64,000 nt of DNA from Bufo bufo (Eukaryota > Chordata > Amphibia > Anura > Bufonidae). Of the stretch, positions 9,786-21,700 are shown one piece after another. Each line of letters begins with the position of its first letter. Positions within the stretch are counted from its first letter, which is position 1. The DNA is taken from the NCBI RefSeq assembly GCF_905171765.1, contig NC_053393.1:191855921-191919920 (forward strand). Direction: 5' to 3'. The position numbers were made by a program, and so were the translations under genes. Under the pieces are notes generated by a model. The model was not told the origin of the DNA and searched no databases. It saw only the letters and a program-made list of their open reading frames with translations.

Positions 9786-10292
9786 TGTCACGGTAAGTGT
9801 ACAGGAAACAAGACAATGCAAAAGAATCTATGACTCACTGGATCTAAAACTAAGGAACAAAAGGGAGACCCCTGCATGAGACCTGGCACTCTCCCTGACT
9901 GCTCAGCCTATGCGAACACCCCAAAGGTGGATGATCGCATATCCCCGTACCTCGACTATATAATACCTGAACACCCTACAATAGTGAGGGGACACGACCA
10001 CCGGCTCCCTACACTAGACACGGAGGGAGTCCGGGTCATCTGGGATCCAGCAAACAGAAAATCACAAATGAATGTACAGCACTTATCTTGTAGAAGACTG
10101 GGAAATAGGAACAGCATGCAAGCCGCCCACTAATGCATTATGGGGAGGAATTTAAAGGGATGCAATCAGTCCAACTACATGACAGCTGAGAGAGACTAAC
10201 GAGATGAGGAACTGAAAACCAAAACAAAGAAAACTCAAGGAGGAGGTTCTGAAAGGCTTCTGTCAGAGCTTCTCAGCTGTCTGGTTGTGACA
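9786..10292 (-). repeat. 3' LTR of the older Gypsy element
   Basis: 507 bp. It differs from the 5' LTR by about eight substitutions counted by eye and lacks a 23-bp piece found there near 14750-14773. This implies an age above zero but still modest. Confidence 0.93.
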
Positions 10293-13200
10293 GTACCCCT
10301 CCCTCTACGAGTGGACTCCGGACACTCAGAGCCCACCTTCTCAGGATGGGACCTATGGAAAGCCCTGATGAGACGAGTGGCCTTAATGTCCGTCACTGGG
10401 ACCCACATCCTCTCCTCAGGACCATAACCCTCCCAATGAACGAAGTACTGGAGAGAACCACGGACAAGACGAGAATCCACAATCCTAGAGACCTGAAATT
10501 CAAGATTCCCATCAACCATAATCGGAGGAGGAGGCAAAGGCGAGGGTACAATGGGTTGAACATAAGGTTTCAATAAGGACTTATGAAAAACATTATGGAT
10601 CTTCCAAGTCTGAGGAAGATCAAGACGGTAGGCAACAGGATTGATGACAGACAGGATCTTGTAAGGCCCAATAAACCTAGGACCCAACTTCCAGGAGGGA
10701 ACCTTCAATTTGATATTCTTGGTAGACAACCACACCAGATCACCAACATTCAGGTCCGGACCAGGCACACTTCTTTTATCTGCCACACGCTTATATCTCT
10801 CACTCATGCTCTTTAGATTATCCTGAATCTTTTGCCAAATAGATGACAAAGACGAGGAGAATCTGTCCTCATCAGGTAAACCAGAAGACCCCTCTCCCGA
10901 GAAAGTCCCAAACTGCGGATGAAACCCATATGCACCAAAAAATGATTGACGCGCTCTGTCTGGCCATTCGACTGCGGGTGGAAAGCAGAAGAGAATGACA
11001 AGCGAACCCCCAAGCGAGAACAGAAAGCCTTCCAGAATCTGGAAACAAACTGCGTGCCCCTATCAGAGACTATGTCTGAAGGAATACCATGCAATTTGAC
11101 AATGTGATCAATAAATGCCTGCGCCAGCGTCTTAGCATTGGGCAAACCAGGAAAAGGGATGAAATGCACCATTTTGCTAAAACGGTCCACCACCACCAGA
11201 ATCACAGTCTTCCCCGAGGAACGAGGCAGGTCCGTTATGAAGTACATGGACAGATGTGTCCAAGGACGGGAAGGAATGGGTAAGGGAAGGAGAGGACCTG
11301 ATGGCCGTGAATGAGGGACTTTGGCACGAGCGCAAGTCTCGCAGGCTGCCACAAAACCCTTAACCGACTTACAAAGCGCAGGCCACCAGAATCTCCGAGC
11401 GATGAGATCCAGTGTGGCTCTTGCCCCCGGGTGCCCAGCAAGGACCGTATCGTGGTGTTCCTTAAAAATCTTGTGTCTTAAAGCGAGAGGCACAAACAAC
11501 CTCCCAGGAGGACAAAGATCAGGAGCCTCCGACTGGGCTGCCTGCACCTCTGCCTCCAATTCAGGAAAAAGAGCAGAGACCACCACACCTTCAGCCAAAA
11601 TGGGACCCGGGTCTTCAAAATTCCCACCTCCCGGAAAACAATGTGACAGGGCATCTGCCTTCACATTCTTAACCCCAGGGCGGAACGTGACAACAAAATT
11701 AAACCTTGAAAAGAACAAAGACCATCTGGCCTGTCTCGGGTTCAGACGCTTGGCTGACTCCAAGTAGTCCAGATTTTTATGGTCAGTAAACACGGTGATA
11801 GGGTGTCTGGCTCCCTCTAGCCAATGGCGCCATTCCTCAAAAGCCAACTTGATGGCCAACAATTCCCTATCTCCCACATCGTAATTTCTCTCTGCGGAGG
11901 AGAGTTTCTTCGAGAAAAAGGCACACGGTCGCCATTTGGCAGGAGAGGAACCCTGAGACAAGACCGCACCCACACCCACCTCAGAAGCATCAACCTCAAC
12001 TATGAAGGGTAAAGAAATATCAGGTTGTACCAGGATGGGAGCGGAAGCAAAACTCTCCTTGATATTAGAAAAGGCCTTATGCGCCTCTACCGACCAGGAA
12101 GAAAAATCTACCCCCTTTCTGGTCATATCAGTGAGTGGTTTAACAACAGAGGAATAATTCAAAATAAACTTCCTGTAATAATTAGCAAAGCCCAAAAAAC
12201 GCATCAGCGCCTTCTGATTCTCAGGAAGCTCCCACTCAAGCACAGCGCGGACCTTCTCGGGGTCCATGCGAAAACCAGAAGCAGAGAGAAGAAACCCCAG
12301 AAATTGAATTTCTGGAACCGCAAACACACATTTTTCCAGTTTCGCGTATAATTTATTCTCCCGCAGGATGAGCAAGACCTGACGTAAGTGTTCCTTATGA
12401 GTTTTGAAATCAGGAGAAAAAATCAAAATGTCATCCAAATACACTAATACTAATTTTCCCATTAAATGATAAAAAATGCTGTTCACGAAATGCTGAAAAA
12501 CGGCTGGGGCATTCATCAAACCAAAAGGCATAACCAAATTCTCAAAATGGCCCTCAGGGGTATTGAAGGCCCTCTTCCATTTGTCTCCTTCTCTGACCCT
12601 GACCAGGTTGTATGCCCCTCTTAGGTCTAATTTGGAAAAGACTTTAGCCCCAACAACCTGGTTAAACAGGTCCGGGATCAGAGGAAGCGGATAAGGGTCA
12701 CGAATAGTGATACTGTTCAGCTCCCTGAAATCCAGACAAGGTCTTAAAGAACCATCTTTTTTCTTAACAAAGAAAAAACCAGCGGCAACAGGTGACTTCG
12801 AGGGTCGTTTGTGTCCTTTTCTCAGACTCTCAGAGATATAAGCACGCATAGCGACCCTCTCAGGTTGGGAAAGATTGTATAAAAGAGATTTAGGCAGCTT
12901 GGCGCCTGGGATGAGATTAATAGGGCAATCGTACTCCCTGTGCGGGGGCAAATCCTGAACTCCACTCTCAGAGAAGACATCCGAAAATTCAGAGAGGAAA
13001 GGTGGTACAGTCTTAGTAGAAACCTCAGAAACAGATGTCGTGAGGCAATTCTCTCTGCAAAAGTCACTCCAAACATTTATTTGCTTCGCTTGCCAATCAA
13101 TGGTGGGGTTATGTTTAGTGAGCCAGGGTAGCCCCAACACTAGAGAAGTAGGCAACCCGTTTAGGACGAAACATGACACATCCTCAACATGAGTATCACT

Positions 13201-13365
13201 CACAATCAAACGGATATTGTGAACTATGCCCTTTAACGATTTCTGAGAAAGTGGAGCGGAATCAATAGCAAAAACAGGAATATCCTTTCCCAAAGTGCAT
13301 ACCTGGAAACCATGAGTTATTGCAAATTGATTATCAATGAGATTGACAGCTGCTCCACTATCCAC
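10235..13365 (-). pseudogene. Gypsy pol relic: protease, RT, RNase H, integrase, chromodomain
   Basis: The long open part (13365-10813, 850 residues) starts at the protease DSGAAVNLI motif. RT follows with the YLDD box near residue 308, then RNase H (EVDASEVGVGA near 458, TDHKNLDYL) and integrase. Integrase has the zinc-binding HPGARATL...CETC region near 655, a catalytic Asp in VVVDRFSK near 727, a second in SDRGTQF near 765, and the HPQSNGQTERV region near 803. Near 10935-10950 the frame shifts, and roughly 45 residues of the integrase core expected in this family are absent. The C-terminal part continues in another frame (10849-10235) with the chromodomain (IVDSRLVRGSLQYFVHWEGYG). The deletion removes the region of the integrase Glu, so the product would be inactive. 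Confidence 0.9.
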
Positions 13366-13392
13366 AAAGATCTCACAAAAAATGCTCTTGCT

Positions 13393-14388
13393 CTATAGCG
13401 CCACCCTAGCAGGCAGGACAAAACGGGAACTACAAGCAAACGGAAAACCTTCAATTTCCACCTCAACCCTGCCAATAGTAACAGACGGAACATTTTTAAA
13501 AGATTTTTTCCTTTTTGTTTCTTTATTACTCCCAGAAAACTGCCTGAATCTACTAGAGGGACAAACATTTGCCAAATAATTTATACCTCCACAACAAAAA
13601 CAAACCCTCCCATGCGGGCTGAATCTTCTATTGTCAGAGGCAATCAACCCCAGCTGCATGGGCTCCTGCTCAGAAGGGGCTGACAGCGACTGAGACCCCT
13701 GCGCACAGAATGAGACCGCTGCACTGTGCCGGGACTGAGTATGACAGGAAGGAGAGATCTCTCCTCTCTCTCTAAGACGCCTGTCAATACGAACGGCCTA
13801 ATACATAGCAGAGTCCAAGGAGATAGGCCTCTCATGAAAGGCAAATGCATCTTTCAATCCCTCTGAAAGACCATGGCAAAATTGACTTCGGAGTGCAGCA
13901 TCATTCCAACCAGTATCAGCTGCCCATCTCCGAAATTCTGAGCAGTATATCTCTGCGGATGGTTTACCCTGGCATAACAGACGTAGTCTAGACTCAGCCA
14001 GAGCAATACGATCCGGATCATCATATATCTGACCCAGGGCTAAAAAGAATTCATCCACTGAACGGAGGGGCCGTGCCCCCTCCGGCAGCGAAAAGGCCCA
14101 GGACTGAGCGTTACCCCTGAGCAGCGATATAATGATCCCCACCCTCCGTTCCTCATCACCAGAGGAATGGGGAAAAAGGCGAAAATGGAGTTTGCAAGCC
14201 TCTCTAAAACGCACAAAATTTTCACTACCCCCGGAGAACGTATCCGGGAGCGAGATCTTAGGCTCAGAACAAACTCCATGAACGCAAGCTGAACCGGTCA
14301 CTTGAAACTGAGAAAAAGTCTTACAAAGATTAGCTACCTCCAATGAAAGACCCTGGAAGCGTTCAGCCAAAAGTGAAACCGGATCCAT
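13393..14388 (-). pseudogene. Gypsy gag relic with altered zinc knuckle
   Basis: A real ATG lies at 14388, 27 bases inside the 5' LTR. The capsid-like region runs to 13798 (typical HFRLFPHSS and YCSEFRRWAADTGWN segments) and ends at a TAG in a position where relatives continue. Reading resumes in other frames (13850-13644, 13659-13393). The zinc knuckle is CFCCGGINYLANVC, a CX2CX4HX4C pattern in which the His is replaced by Tyr. Another stop follows before the protease. Broken by at least one stop and frameshifts. Confidence 0.85.
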
Positions 14389-14415
14389 GCTTGAGACGGT
14401 TTTGGCGGCTTATAA

Positions 14416-14945
14416 TGTCACGGAAGGTGTACAGGAAACAAGACAATGCAAAAGAATCTATGACTCACTGGATCCAAAACTAAGGAACAAAAGGGAGACC
14501 CCTGCATCAGACCTGGCACTCTCCCTGACTGCTCAGCCTATGCGAACACTCCAAAGGTGGATGATCGCATATCCCCGTACCTCGACTATATAATACCTGA
14601 ACACCATACAATAGTGAGGGGACACGACCACCGGCTCCCTACACTAGACACGGAGGGAGTCAGGGTCATCTGGGATCCAGCAAACAGAAAATCACAAATT
14701 AATGTACAGCACTTATCTTGTAGAAGACTGGGAAATAGGAACAGCATGCACACACACTCCAGGAAGTTGTATAAGCCGCCCACTAATGCATTATGGGGAG
14801 GAATTTAAAGGGATGCAATCAGTCCAACTACATGACAGCTGAGAGAGACTAACGAGATGAGGAACTGAAAACCAAAACAAAGAAAACTCAAGGAGGAGGT
14901 TCTGAAAGGCTTCTGTCAGAGCTTCTCAGCTGTCTGGTTGTGACA
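14416..14945 (-). repeat. 5' LTR of the older Gypsy element
   Basis: 530 bp, the promoter-side LTR for minus-strand transcription. It contains 23 bp (CACACACTCC-containing) not present in the 3' LTR. Confidence 0.93.
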
Positions 14946-15535
14946 CCCTCGCCCATAATGTTTTTGAGGATCACCAGAAGGCCCTCACCAATAATGTTTT
15001 TGAGGGTCACCAGCAGGCTCTCGCCCATAATGTTTTAGATGGTCACCAGCAGGCCCTTGTTCCTAATGTTTTAGAGGGTCACCAGCAGGCCCTTGCTCCT
15101 AATGATTTTGAGGGTCACTAGCAGGCCCTCGCCCATAATGTTTTAGAGGGTCACCAGCAGGCTCTCGCCCCTAATGTTTTAGATGGTCAGATCAGCAGCA
15201 GGCATTCGCCCTTAAAGTTTTAGAGGGTCAGCTCAGTAGCAGACCCTCACCCCTAATGTTTTAGATGGTCAGATCAGCAGCAAACCCTCACCCCTAGTGT
15301 ATTATAGAGTCAGATCAGCAGCAGGTCTTTGCCCCTAATGTTTTAGATGGTCAGATCAGCAGCAGGAACTCGCCCCTAATGTTTTAGATGGTAAGATCAG
15401 CAGCAGGCCCTCGCCCATAATGTTTTAGAAAGTCAGATCAGCAGCAGCAGGCACTCGCCCCTAATGTTTTAGATGGTCAGATCAGCAGGCCCTTGTTCCA
15501 ATCGTTTTTGAGGGTCACCAGCAGGCCATGAATCA
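14946..15535. repeat. 36-41-bp minisatellite of the hAT element (right part)
   Basis: About 14 units on the theme CCC(A/C)TAATGTTTTAGA(G/T)GGTCA with CAGCAGGC. Two unit types exist: ~36 bp with CACCAG and ~41 bp with CAGATCAGCAG. Continuous with 9700-9785 before the Gypsy inserted. Confidence 0.9.
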
Positions 15536-15789
15536 TAATTTTTCAGGGGTGTGTATGATGCCCTCCTTTATGTGTAATAAAGGGTGTATTGGAGTGCCGG
15601 TTCCTTGTAATTTTTGGCAGCCCTTTCACTTTATGAGTGTAGGAGTCCCACTACCTGAACAATTGTACCACAATGTGAATGAGGCCCTCCTTTATGTGAT
15701 ATACAGGTTGTATCGGAGTGCCTATTCCTTGTAATTTTTGTTTTCTAACAATTTTTCCTCTAAAATCGATTTTATCTTCGGTTTGGTGC

Positions 15790-15961
15790 GTATTATTGTT
15801 AGTCTGTAAAAGTGGCATACTACTCGGACAACATCGTTCTCAGCAGCGACCTGGGAGTCCAAGATGCATCCAGACGTCTGGATGCATCTTGGACTCCCAG
15901 GTCGCTGCTGGGAACGATGTTGTCCGAGTAGTATGCCACTTTTACAGACTAACAATAATAC
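15790..15961. repeat. 172-bp spacerless palindrome in the hAT right end
   Basis: Two 86-bp arms meet at GACGTC (centre 15875/15876) with a single mismatch seen. Opposite-strand open frames here mirror each other and are not genes. The tips are GTATTATTG and CAATAATAC. It is probably a foldback/MITE insertion or a recent inverted duplication. Confidence 0.92.
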
Positions 15962-16449
15962 AATTTCAGTGGTGTTTCCATCAATTTCTAACCTTCTCCT
16001 GTGAACCAGACACCCTCCCCTCTTCAGAGCAGGGGGTGCCTGGTTTATTGCTCAGGTTCTCCCATTGACTTCCCGAGGTGTTCTACTCGAGCACCCGAGC
16101 ACTTTGGTGCTCGACCAACACTACTAATAATGCCTTGGTGTTAACAAGCTTGAAAAAGTCCTAGTAGATCTCAGAGACTGTCATACACAACTTTTCAGGG
16201 CAATCTGAGCACTTTTGATGCTTCAAGTTAAAGTTCAAGTTAATCGTACCAGAATCGAATCTGTGTGCCAATTCATTAGAATTGGATACAAAACAAATGT
16301 GAGACTTTGCACACTTGGTGAAAAGGAAAGGTTCTGCACACATAGCATAGACATTGAGGTCTTAAAAGTGGAACTGACAAAGGATCTCAGTGTCCACTTG
16401 TCCAATACTATTAGGTGTCAAGGTTACATTAAATCTACAACCTACAAGG

Positions 16450-18165
16450 GCAACACTTCCTAAAATAAGTCAGACCATAGCTTCACGACCAATTGACATA
16501 ATACATAGAGATGTGTTTGGTCCCATGACACTGCCTACACCAGGCGATAGATATATAGCGACCTTCATAGATGACCATTCAAAACGCATGTTCACTTACC
16601 TAACGAAAAACAAATGTGAAGTTCTGGATAAACAACAAGACTAATGTATGTAACAAAGACAAGCTAAATTTTAAAAGGAAGCATCTCTTACTATCAAGTT
16701 GCAAAAGAGGCAAATTCACTGGACACCAAATTGAATACTACTTAAAACATGGGATAGAGCATCAAAGAACTGTCCTATACACGCCAGTGAAAAATGAGGT
16801 AGCTGAAACAAAGAACAGAACTATGAATATAATGATCAATGACCAAATGCATGGATTCTTGACTACAGTACCTGAAAAATACTGGGGTGAAGCTTCAAAG
16901 ACAGCTATTTTTTTTACAAAGCAGACTCTTTTCCAGAACGGTGGAGCAAACGCCATGTGAACTATGGCACAATGAGAAGCCAAATGTAAAACACAAATGA
17001 GCTTTTGGTTGTAAAGTAAATTCCAAAAGCAATTCCAAAATAAAAACACAGCATAATCCAAAAGAGAATAGTAGGGAACTTTGTAAAGCCGTATTAAGCA
17101 TGTTCTCACCTTTTATGATCCACTCCTGATTTGGAGTTCAAAAGCTGCATAAATAATACCAACAATGGACTTTTAAAGTTAAATGCAATAAAGATGGCAC
17201 TGTTGACAGTAGCAAAACATAATACAGTCAAGACTTTTTCACAGTAGCAGCCACAAAGAAGATGCAGGGGAAACATTTTGATGTGAAAACAGTATTCCTA
17301 CATGGTGAGTTATCCAAAGACATTTCCAAGTAACCACCATGTGAATTCAAAGATGAACAAAAACCAGACCTAGTGTGCAGACACAAAAAGTATACATGGT
17401 TTAAAGTGCTTACAAATGGGAATATTACAATGAATAAGGCAGATCCCTGCCTGTACACAAAAAGATCTATAGATATGTGTGCTTATTCATATAAATGATC
17501 TCCAAATCAGATAGAATAATATGCCTTCATAAAATAGTCATAAATTATCTGTAGGTTACCTTGTATTTCAAATTAAAGGGTACACAAACTTTTGGGAAAC
17601 TTTTGTCATCTCATAGTGACATGTCAAAAGCTTTGATGGGTGGGAGTATAAGTGCTGAGACACCATAAAATTGTGCAAATGAAGAGGCAGAAGCTTTCCT
17701 CTGTGTGCTGTGCCATGATGGCTTCCATCATCTCTGCTCAGCTCTTCTCTGAATGCCAAGTGTGTGGTGTACTGACCCCATGTACTTTCTGTGGTTCCAC
17801 ACACACCACACATTTGGCTCTCAGAGGAGAGCTGAGCAGAACTGATGAAAGTCAAAGGTACACATCATTCAGACAACTGCATCTGCCCCTTTGTTTTAGT
17901 TATCGATCTAAGCACTTGGACCATCAACAATCAAAAGTGTCAAAGGTTTCCCAGAATTGTGGGTACCATTTAAGGTTATCAGCAACAGTTAAATGTAAAC
18001 TGACTGGACATGAGAATTTTGACTTGGCCAATGACCCCCCCAGACTCAAAGTCCACCAGTGGATATTGTTATCTTCTTTCAGATGGTGACAACAGTTGGA
18101 CTAGCAGAAAACAACTTTGTGTAACACTTTCAACAACAGAGAAAGTAGGTTGTAGCAACACTGAC
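16450..18165 (+). pseudogene. Ty1/copia pol relic, interrupted by a MITE
   Basis: Copia-order pieces are visible in several frames. Integrase core: RPIDIIHRDVFGPM and YIATFIDDHSKRMFTY at about 16478-16612, containing catalytic Asp positions. Integrase later part: HRTVLYTPVKNEVAETKNRT-like at about 16700-16925, where the family has NGVAERKNRT. RT start: DVKTVFLHGEL near 17282, later DPCLYTKR near 17440. RNase H end: ANDPPDSKSTSGYC then SWTSRKQ and TLSTTE at 18010-18160. The RT YVDD region is decayed or lost where a TTAA MITE (17573-17973) interrupts it. Many stops; clearly dead. LTRs were not found. The sequence from 16132 to 16450 may belong to it but shows no clear domain. Confidence 0.8.
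17573..17973. mobile_element. TTAA-flanked MITE inside the copia relic
   Basis: 401 bp with TTAA at both ends (17573-17576, 17970-17973). Terminal inverted repeats begin TTAAAGGGTACAC on the left and, reverse-complemented, TTAAATGGTACCC on the right. A long internal inverted repeat (about 17730-17770 against 17806-17850) makes it fold as a hairpin. TTAA targets are characteristic of piggyBac-type elements. Confidence 0.8.
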
Positions 18166-18214
18166 ACTGCCAGAAATAACACTGTGGCTGCTTGAGATAG
18201 TGCCAAGCAATGTT

Positions 18215-18355
18215 TTTGCCAGTCCCATAGAGGTGAATGGAGTGGTGATCATACGTGTGCACCACAACTCCATTATCATAGGTGACTCTGGGACCTCTGT
18301 TTTTGTGATTATTAGGGACCCCAGCAGTCGGATCCTTCTCGATAGTGGATGTTAG
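18215..18355. repeat. Dispersed repeat fragment (minus orientation)
   Basis: Contains TGAATGGAGTGGTG, CACAACTCCATT and AGGGACCCCAGCAGTCGGA. Related sequence in other orientations occurs near 32440-32540 and 60045-60215, so this is a multi-copy family. Its class is not established. Confidence 0.5.
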
Positions 18356-18367
18356 TAGGAAAAGTCT

Positions 18368-18813
18368 TTAACAGAGGACCTGTCACGTCTCCTGCCATGA
18401 CTGTTTTAATAGTTACATGCATTCCACATGTAATAATTCTGGAGCATCTATTCTTATGGCTCTATGTTGCACCATTCCTTTATTATTTTTAAGTTATGAA
18501 TGAATTGCTAGCAGTCTGCAGTAAGGGTTCAGATGGGTGTTAACCAGTTAAAGGTGTGTCCCAGGACAGTCTGACAATGGCAGCAATGATTGGATAGAGT
18601 GAGTATGTGCAGGCACACGCCCTCAACTGGTTAGCGCCCCTCTGTAGCCTTACTGCAGACTGCTAGTAATTCATTCATAACTTCTAGTAGAAATAATGAA
18701 GGAATGGCACAACATAGAGCCATGAGAATAAATGCTCCAGAATAGTTATTACATGAGGAATGCATGTAGCTATTAAAATAGGCATGTCAGGAGTGGTGAA
18801 AGGTCCTCTTTAA
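18368..18813. mobile_element. TTAA-flanked MITE with long inverted repeats
   Basis: 446 bp. TTAA at 18368-18371 and 18810-18813. The left end reads TTAACAGAGGACCTGTCAC and the right end, reverse-complemented, TTAAAGAGGACCTTTCACC. Nearly the whole left arm (CATGCATTCC, CTGGAGCAT, GAGCCAT or complements) reappears inverted on the right. Probably a piggyBac-type non-autonomous element. Confidence 0.85.
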
Positions 18814-19100
18814 TGTGTATTTCCTCCAGTCTCTATTGTCTATCTCATTTAAGTGTTCCTATATAAATAAAGTAAAGTAAGTAAAACAATATATTCCATC
18901 ACAATTTTCGAGTGCTAATGCTGCTGCTTAAGGCAACAATCTAAAAAAACTTTTTATACACAATGTATAGTTCAGTCCTATGAAAAATAACAAATAATAA
19001 ATTATAGTCTCCAACTTTGTTTAAAGCCACATAATATATTTGCAGTATCTAAATGTACGATATATAATTTTGAAGCATAACTCTATAATATTTTTTATAA
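18814..19100. other. A/T-rich spacer
   Basis: No gene or clear repeat seen. Confidence 0.5.
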
Positions 19101-19571
19101 TTAAAGGAAACCTGTCACCAGTTTTATGGTGTCCTAACTAAGGGCAACATAAATAAGTGACTGATTCTCTTAGCACAATGCTGGGTCACTTTCTTTAATT
19201 GACCCAGTCAATCTGCCAACATCTTGTATTGAAAAGCTCCAGCTGATAATGATGAGTCATGAATATTCATGAGCTCCTGAATCTCCCCGCCCACCTGCTG
19301 CTGAATGACAGTTGTTTTCCATATGAACCAGCAGCAGGTGGGCAGGGGAGTGGCTATAGCTCTGAATTAAATATACGCTGGACTCAATGACATCACGCCG
19401 GACTCAAATCAGCTCATTAGCATGCGGCATGTGGCATCTTTGTGTGTATATTATGAGGTAACCATCTGTCACACCAGTAAGTGAATACATCTAAGGCACT
19501 TTTTAGTAGTTAATGATTGTATATAATTAGTTAGATTATAATCAAATATCCACATGACAGGTTCCCTTTAA
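19101..19571. mobile_element. TTAA-flanked MITE
   Basis: 471 bp. TTAA at 19101-19104 and 19568-19571. Inverted ends TTAAAGGAAACCTGTCA and TGACAGGTTCCCTTTAA match at almost every position. Inside is a smaller imperfect inverted repeat around CAGCAGCAGGTGGGC. Confidence 0.88.
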
Positions 19572-21129
19572 GGAGGTTGTCCCATCATTACATCTTATAT
19601 TCATTGTATAGATCATAAAAATGTACAATATTTGCCATTTACTGTTATGGACAATAGGTGTAGAACCACTGTGACAACTAACCAGTTGGTGTTGAGCATT
19701 CCTGGCAGTCCCCTGGTTAATACCCTAAACCCTTATACAGGGAACTGGCCTTCGCTTCAGGGGTGCAACCAGACCACTACCTCTAGGAATAGTCCCAGTG
19801 TAGATGGCATTTGACATAATGGTTCAGAATAACCAGTGCAAGGTACCAGAAGCACGGGCAAAATCACTAATACAGAAACAGGCAGAATACAGGCAAGAGT
19901 CAAAAGTGGCAAATGGACAGACTGCAGGAACCCAGTCATAAGTACAGCAGGAACTCGGAAATACAGACTACTGGGACAAGGACATACAGACTTCTAGACT
20001 TCAGAAACCCAGACCTCCAGATTTCAGGAACCCATTCATATATAGCAGATACATTTGCCGATATGAGCAAGACGTACTAGGCACAGAACTCTAGGACACA
20101 GTTCTGACACAGACAGACAAAACAGGTCCAAATACAGAAACTTTGCAAGACAGATCAGACAAATAGAACTTGGAATCCACTGGCAAACAGAACTAAAATT
20201 GAATTCAGACATGCACCGAATCCATGGAATGGATATTACAGAATCCAGAGAGAGACAGAATGTGCAAAGAGTTGCACAGGCAGAGCAGGTCACAGAGCTC
20301 AAGAAACATATACCAGAACTCAGGTGGTCACACATGCTCAACCACTCTCCCCACCACAAGGTTGCTTTGTGCACTGCTTATCAGAGAATAAAGCAATGTC
20401 ATAAATGTCATATGAGTGGCTCTTAAATTAGTAGAAGTGGCCACCTTTCCATTCTGCCGAGAGGTAGTCCGAAAACCATTCTGGTCTCACCAGTGACTCA
20501 GCTGTTGCTCTGACCCTCCCCATCTTTTGCACTGCAGTGCTACCTTTCAAGGTTAACTACTGTGTAGGACATTTTTTTGAGAGGACTGCATTTTGATGGC
20601 ACATAAAGCTGGTATAGGAAGTGTGACCTATATCAGTGCTGTTGTCAATTTATGTTTATGTAACAAAACTTGATGCTATGTGAGCAACTAAAGTAGGTAA
20701 CTGTTATAGCCCCATACCAAACATTCTGAGCATTGTAAAAGCACCAATTATATACATCTAGTGATTTCCCGCTGGTGAGATTCCAGTTTCTCAAAGGGAT
20801 TTGTTGTATTAAGATTAAACATTATTCATTTTCACAATCTCACGTACACATCTATTCACTGCGGTGTATGAATGCTAACAGGAAAATGATAGAGTGGATA
20901 AATCTTTCCACAGGAATTCTGAATACAGTAGAACCTCAGTGGTATAGTCAAGATACTAATGTTAGATAATAAAGATATTACATATGTCAATTTGTTGTCA
21001 ATTTCATAGTAGACTTGCCGCTTTGAGAGTGAACCCTTCAACTTGGCAATTTACACAATTCAAAAATGCAGAAATGTGCTCATTAGAGACACGTCCAAAA
21101 GAACCTGCTCAAAATATACAAATAGAAAT
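19572..21129. other. Unassigned non-coding stretch
   Basis: No gene recognised. About 19850-20190 is rich in CAGAA/CAGGAACC-like short repeats and may be an old LTR or MITE fragment. The open frames here show no family motifs. Confidence 0.4.
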
Positions 21130-21700
21130 ACACTATATGGACAAAAGAATTGGGACACCTACACATTCTACCTACAGGACCGACATCCCATTCGAAATCC
21201 ATAGGCATTAATATAGAAGTTGCTAAAACAGCTTCCACTCTTCTAGGATGGTTTTCGACAAGCTTTTGGAGTGTTTTTGTGTCAGATTTTGCCTATTCAT
21301 CCAGAAGAGGTCAGGCAGTGATGTTGCATAAGAAGCCCTGGACTCACAATCTCTGTTCTAGTTCTTCCCAAAGTTGTTTGATGGAGTCGAGGTCATGGCT
21401 ATGTACGGTCAGTCAAGTTCTTCCACACAAAACTCAACCAACCATGTCTTTATGGACCTTAAAGACATGCAGTCAGGTAGGTAACATTCATCTGATATTT
21501 ACCAAACTCACTCATCCATCAGACTGCCAGATAGAGAAGTATGATTTATCATTCCATAGAGTACATTTCCGCTAGTCTAGTCTAGTGCTTTACACCACTC
21601 CATCCAACTCTTGGCATTGTGCTTGGTGAAGTAAGGCTTGTATGCAGCTGCTTGGCCATGGAAACCCATGGTATGAAGCTCCCAGCACATTCTTGTCATC
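21130..21700. mobile_element. Truncated Tc1/mariner-type repeat
   Basis: Begins CACTATATGGACAAAAGAAT then TGGGACACC, a terminal sequence shared by a widespread fish and frog Tc1/mariner-type family (recognised from memory). The body includes CATCCAGAAGAGGTCAGGCA and CAACCATGTCTTTATGGACC. The other terminus was not found, so it appears 3'-truncated where the next Tc1 relic begins. Confidence 0.6.

Larger units (their letters stand above)
9786..14945 (-). mobile_element. Ty3/Gypsy chromodomain retrotransposon (older copy)
   Basis: Bounded by LTRs of 507 and 530 bp with TGTCAC and GTGACA ends and a perfect 5-bp TSD CCCTC (9781-9785, 14946-14950). Coding strand is minus. Gag, protease, RT, RNase H, integrase and chromodomain are all recognisable but interrupted. 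The chromodomain at the C-terminus of integrase places it in the chromovirus lineage. A purine-rich tract lies directly before the 3' LTR (plus strand 10293-10306). Confidence 0.95.
7674..16123 (+). mobile_element. hAT DNA transposon carrying a nested Gypsy element
   Basis: Ends are TAGTGTTGG on the left and CCAACACTA on the right. They are flanked by a perfect 8-bp target duplication CTAATAAT (7666-7673 and 16124-16131), the TSD length of hAT elements. The subterminal sequence is rich in CTCGAG-type inverted pieces at both ends. A decayed hAT transposase lies inside (8335-9560). Without the Gypsy insertion (9781-14945 including one TSD copy) the element would be about 3.3 kb. Confidence 0.93.

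Noticed and set aside
11321..11767. Plus-strand frames across both Gypsy elements (also 54236-57621)
   Set aside because: Antisense shadows of the minus-strand gag-pol reading frames.
15718..16068. Opposite-strand frames with the same peptide
   Set aside because: A direct consequence of the 172-bp palindrome.
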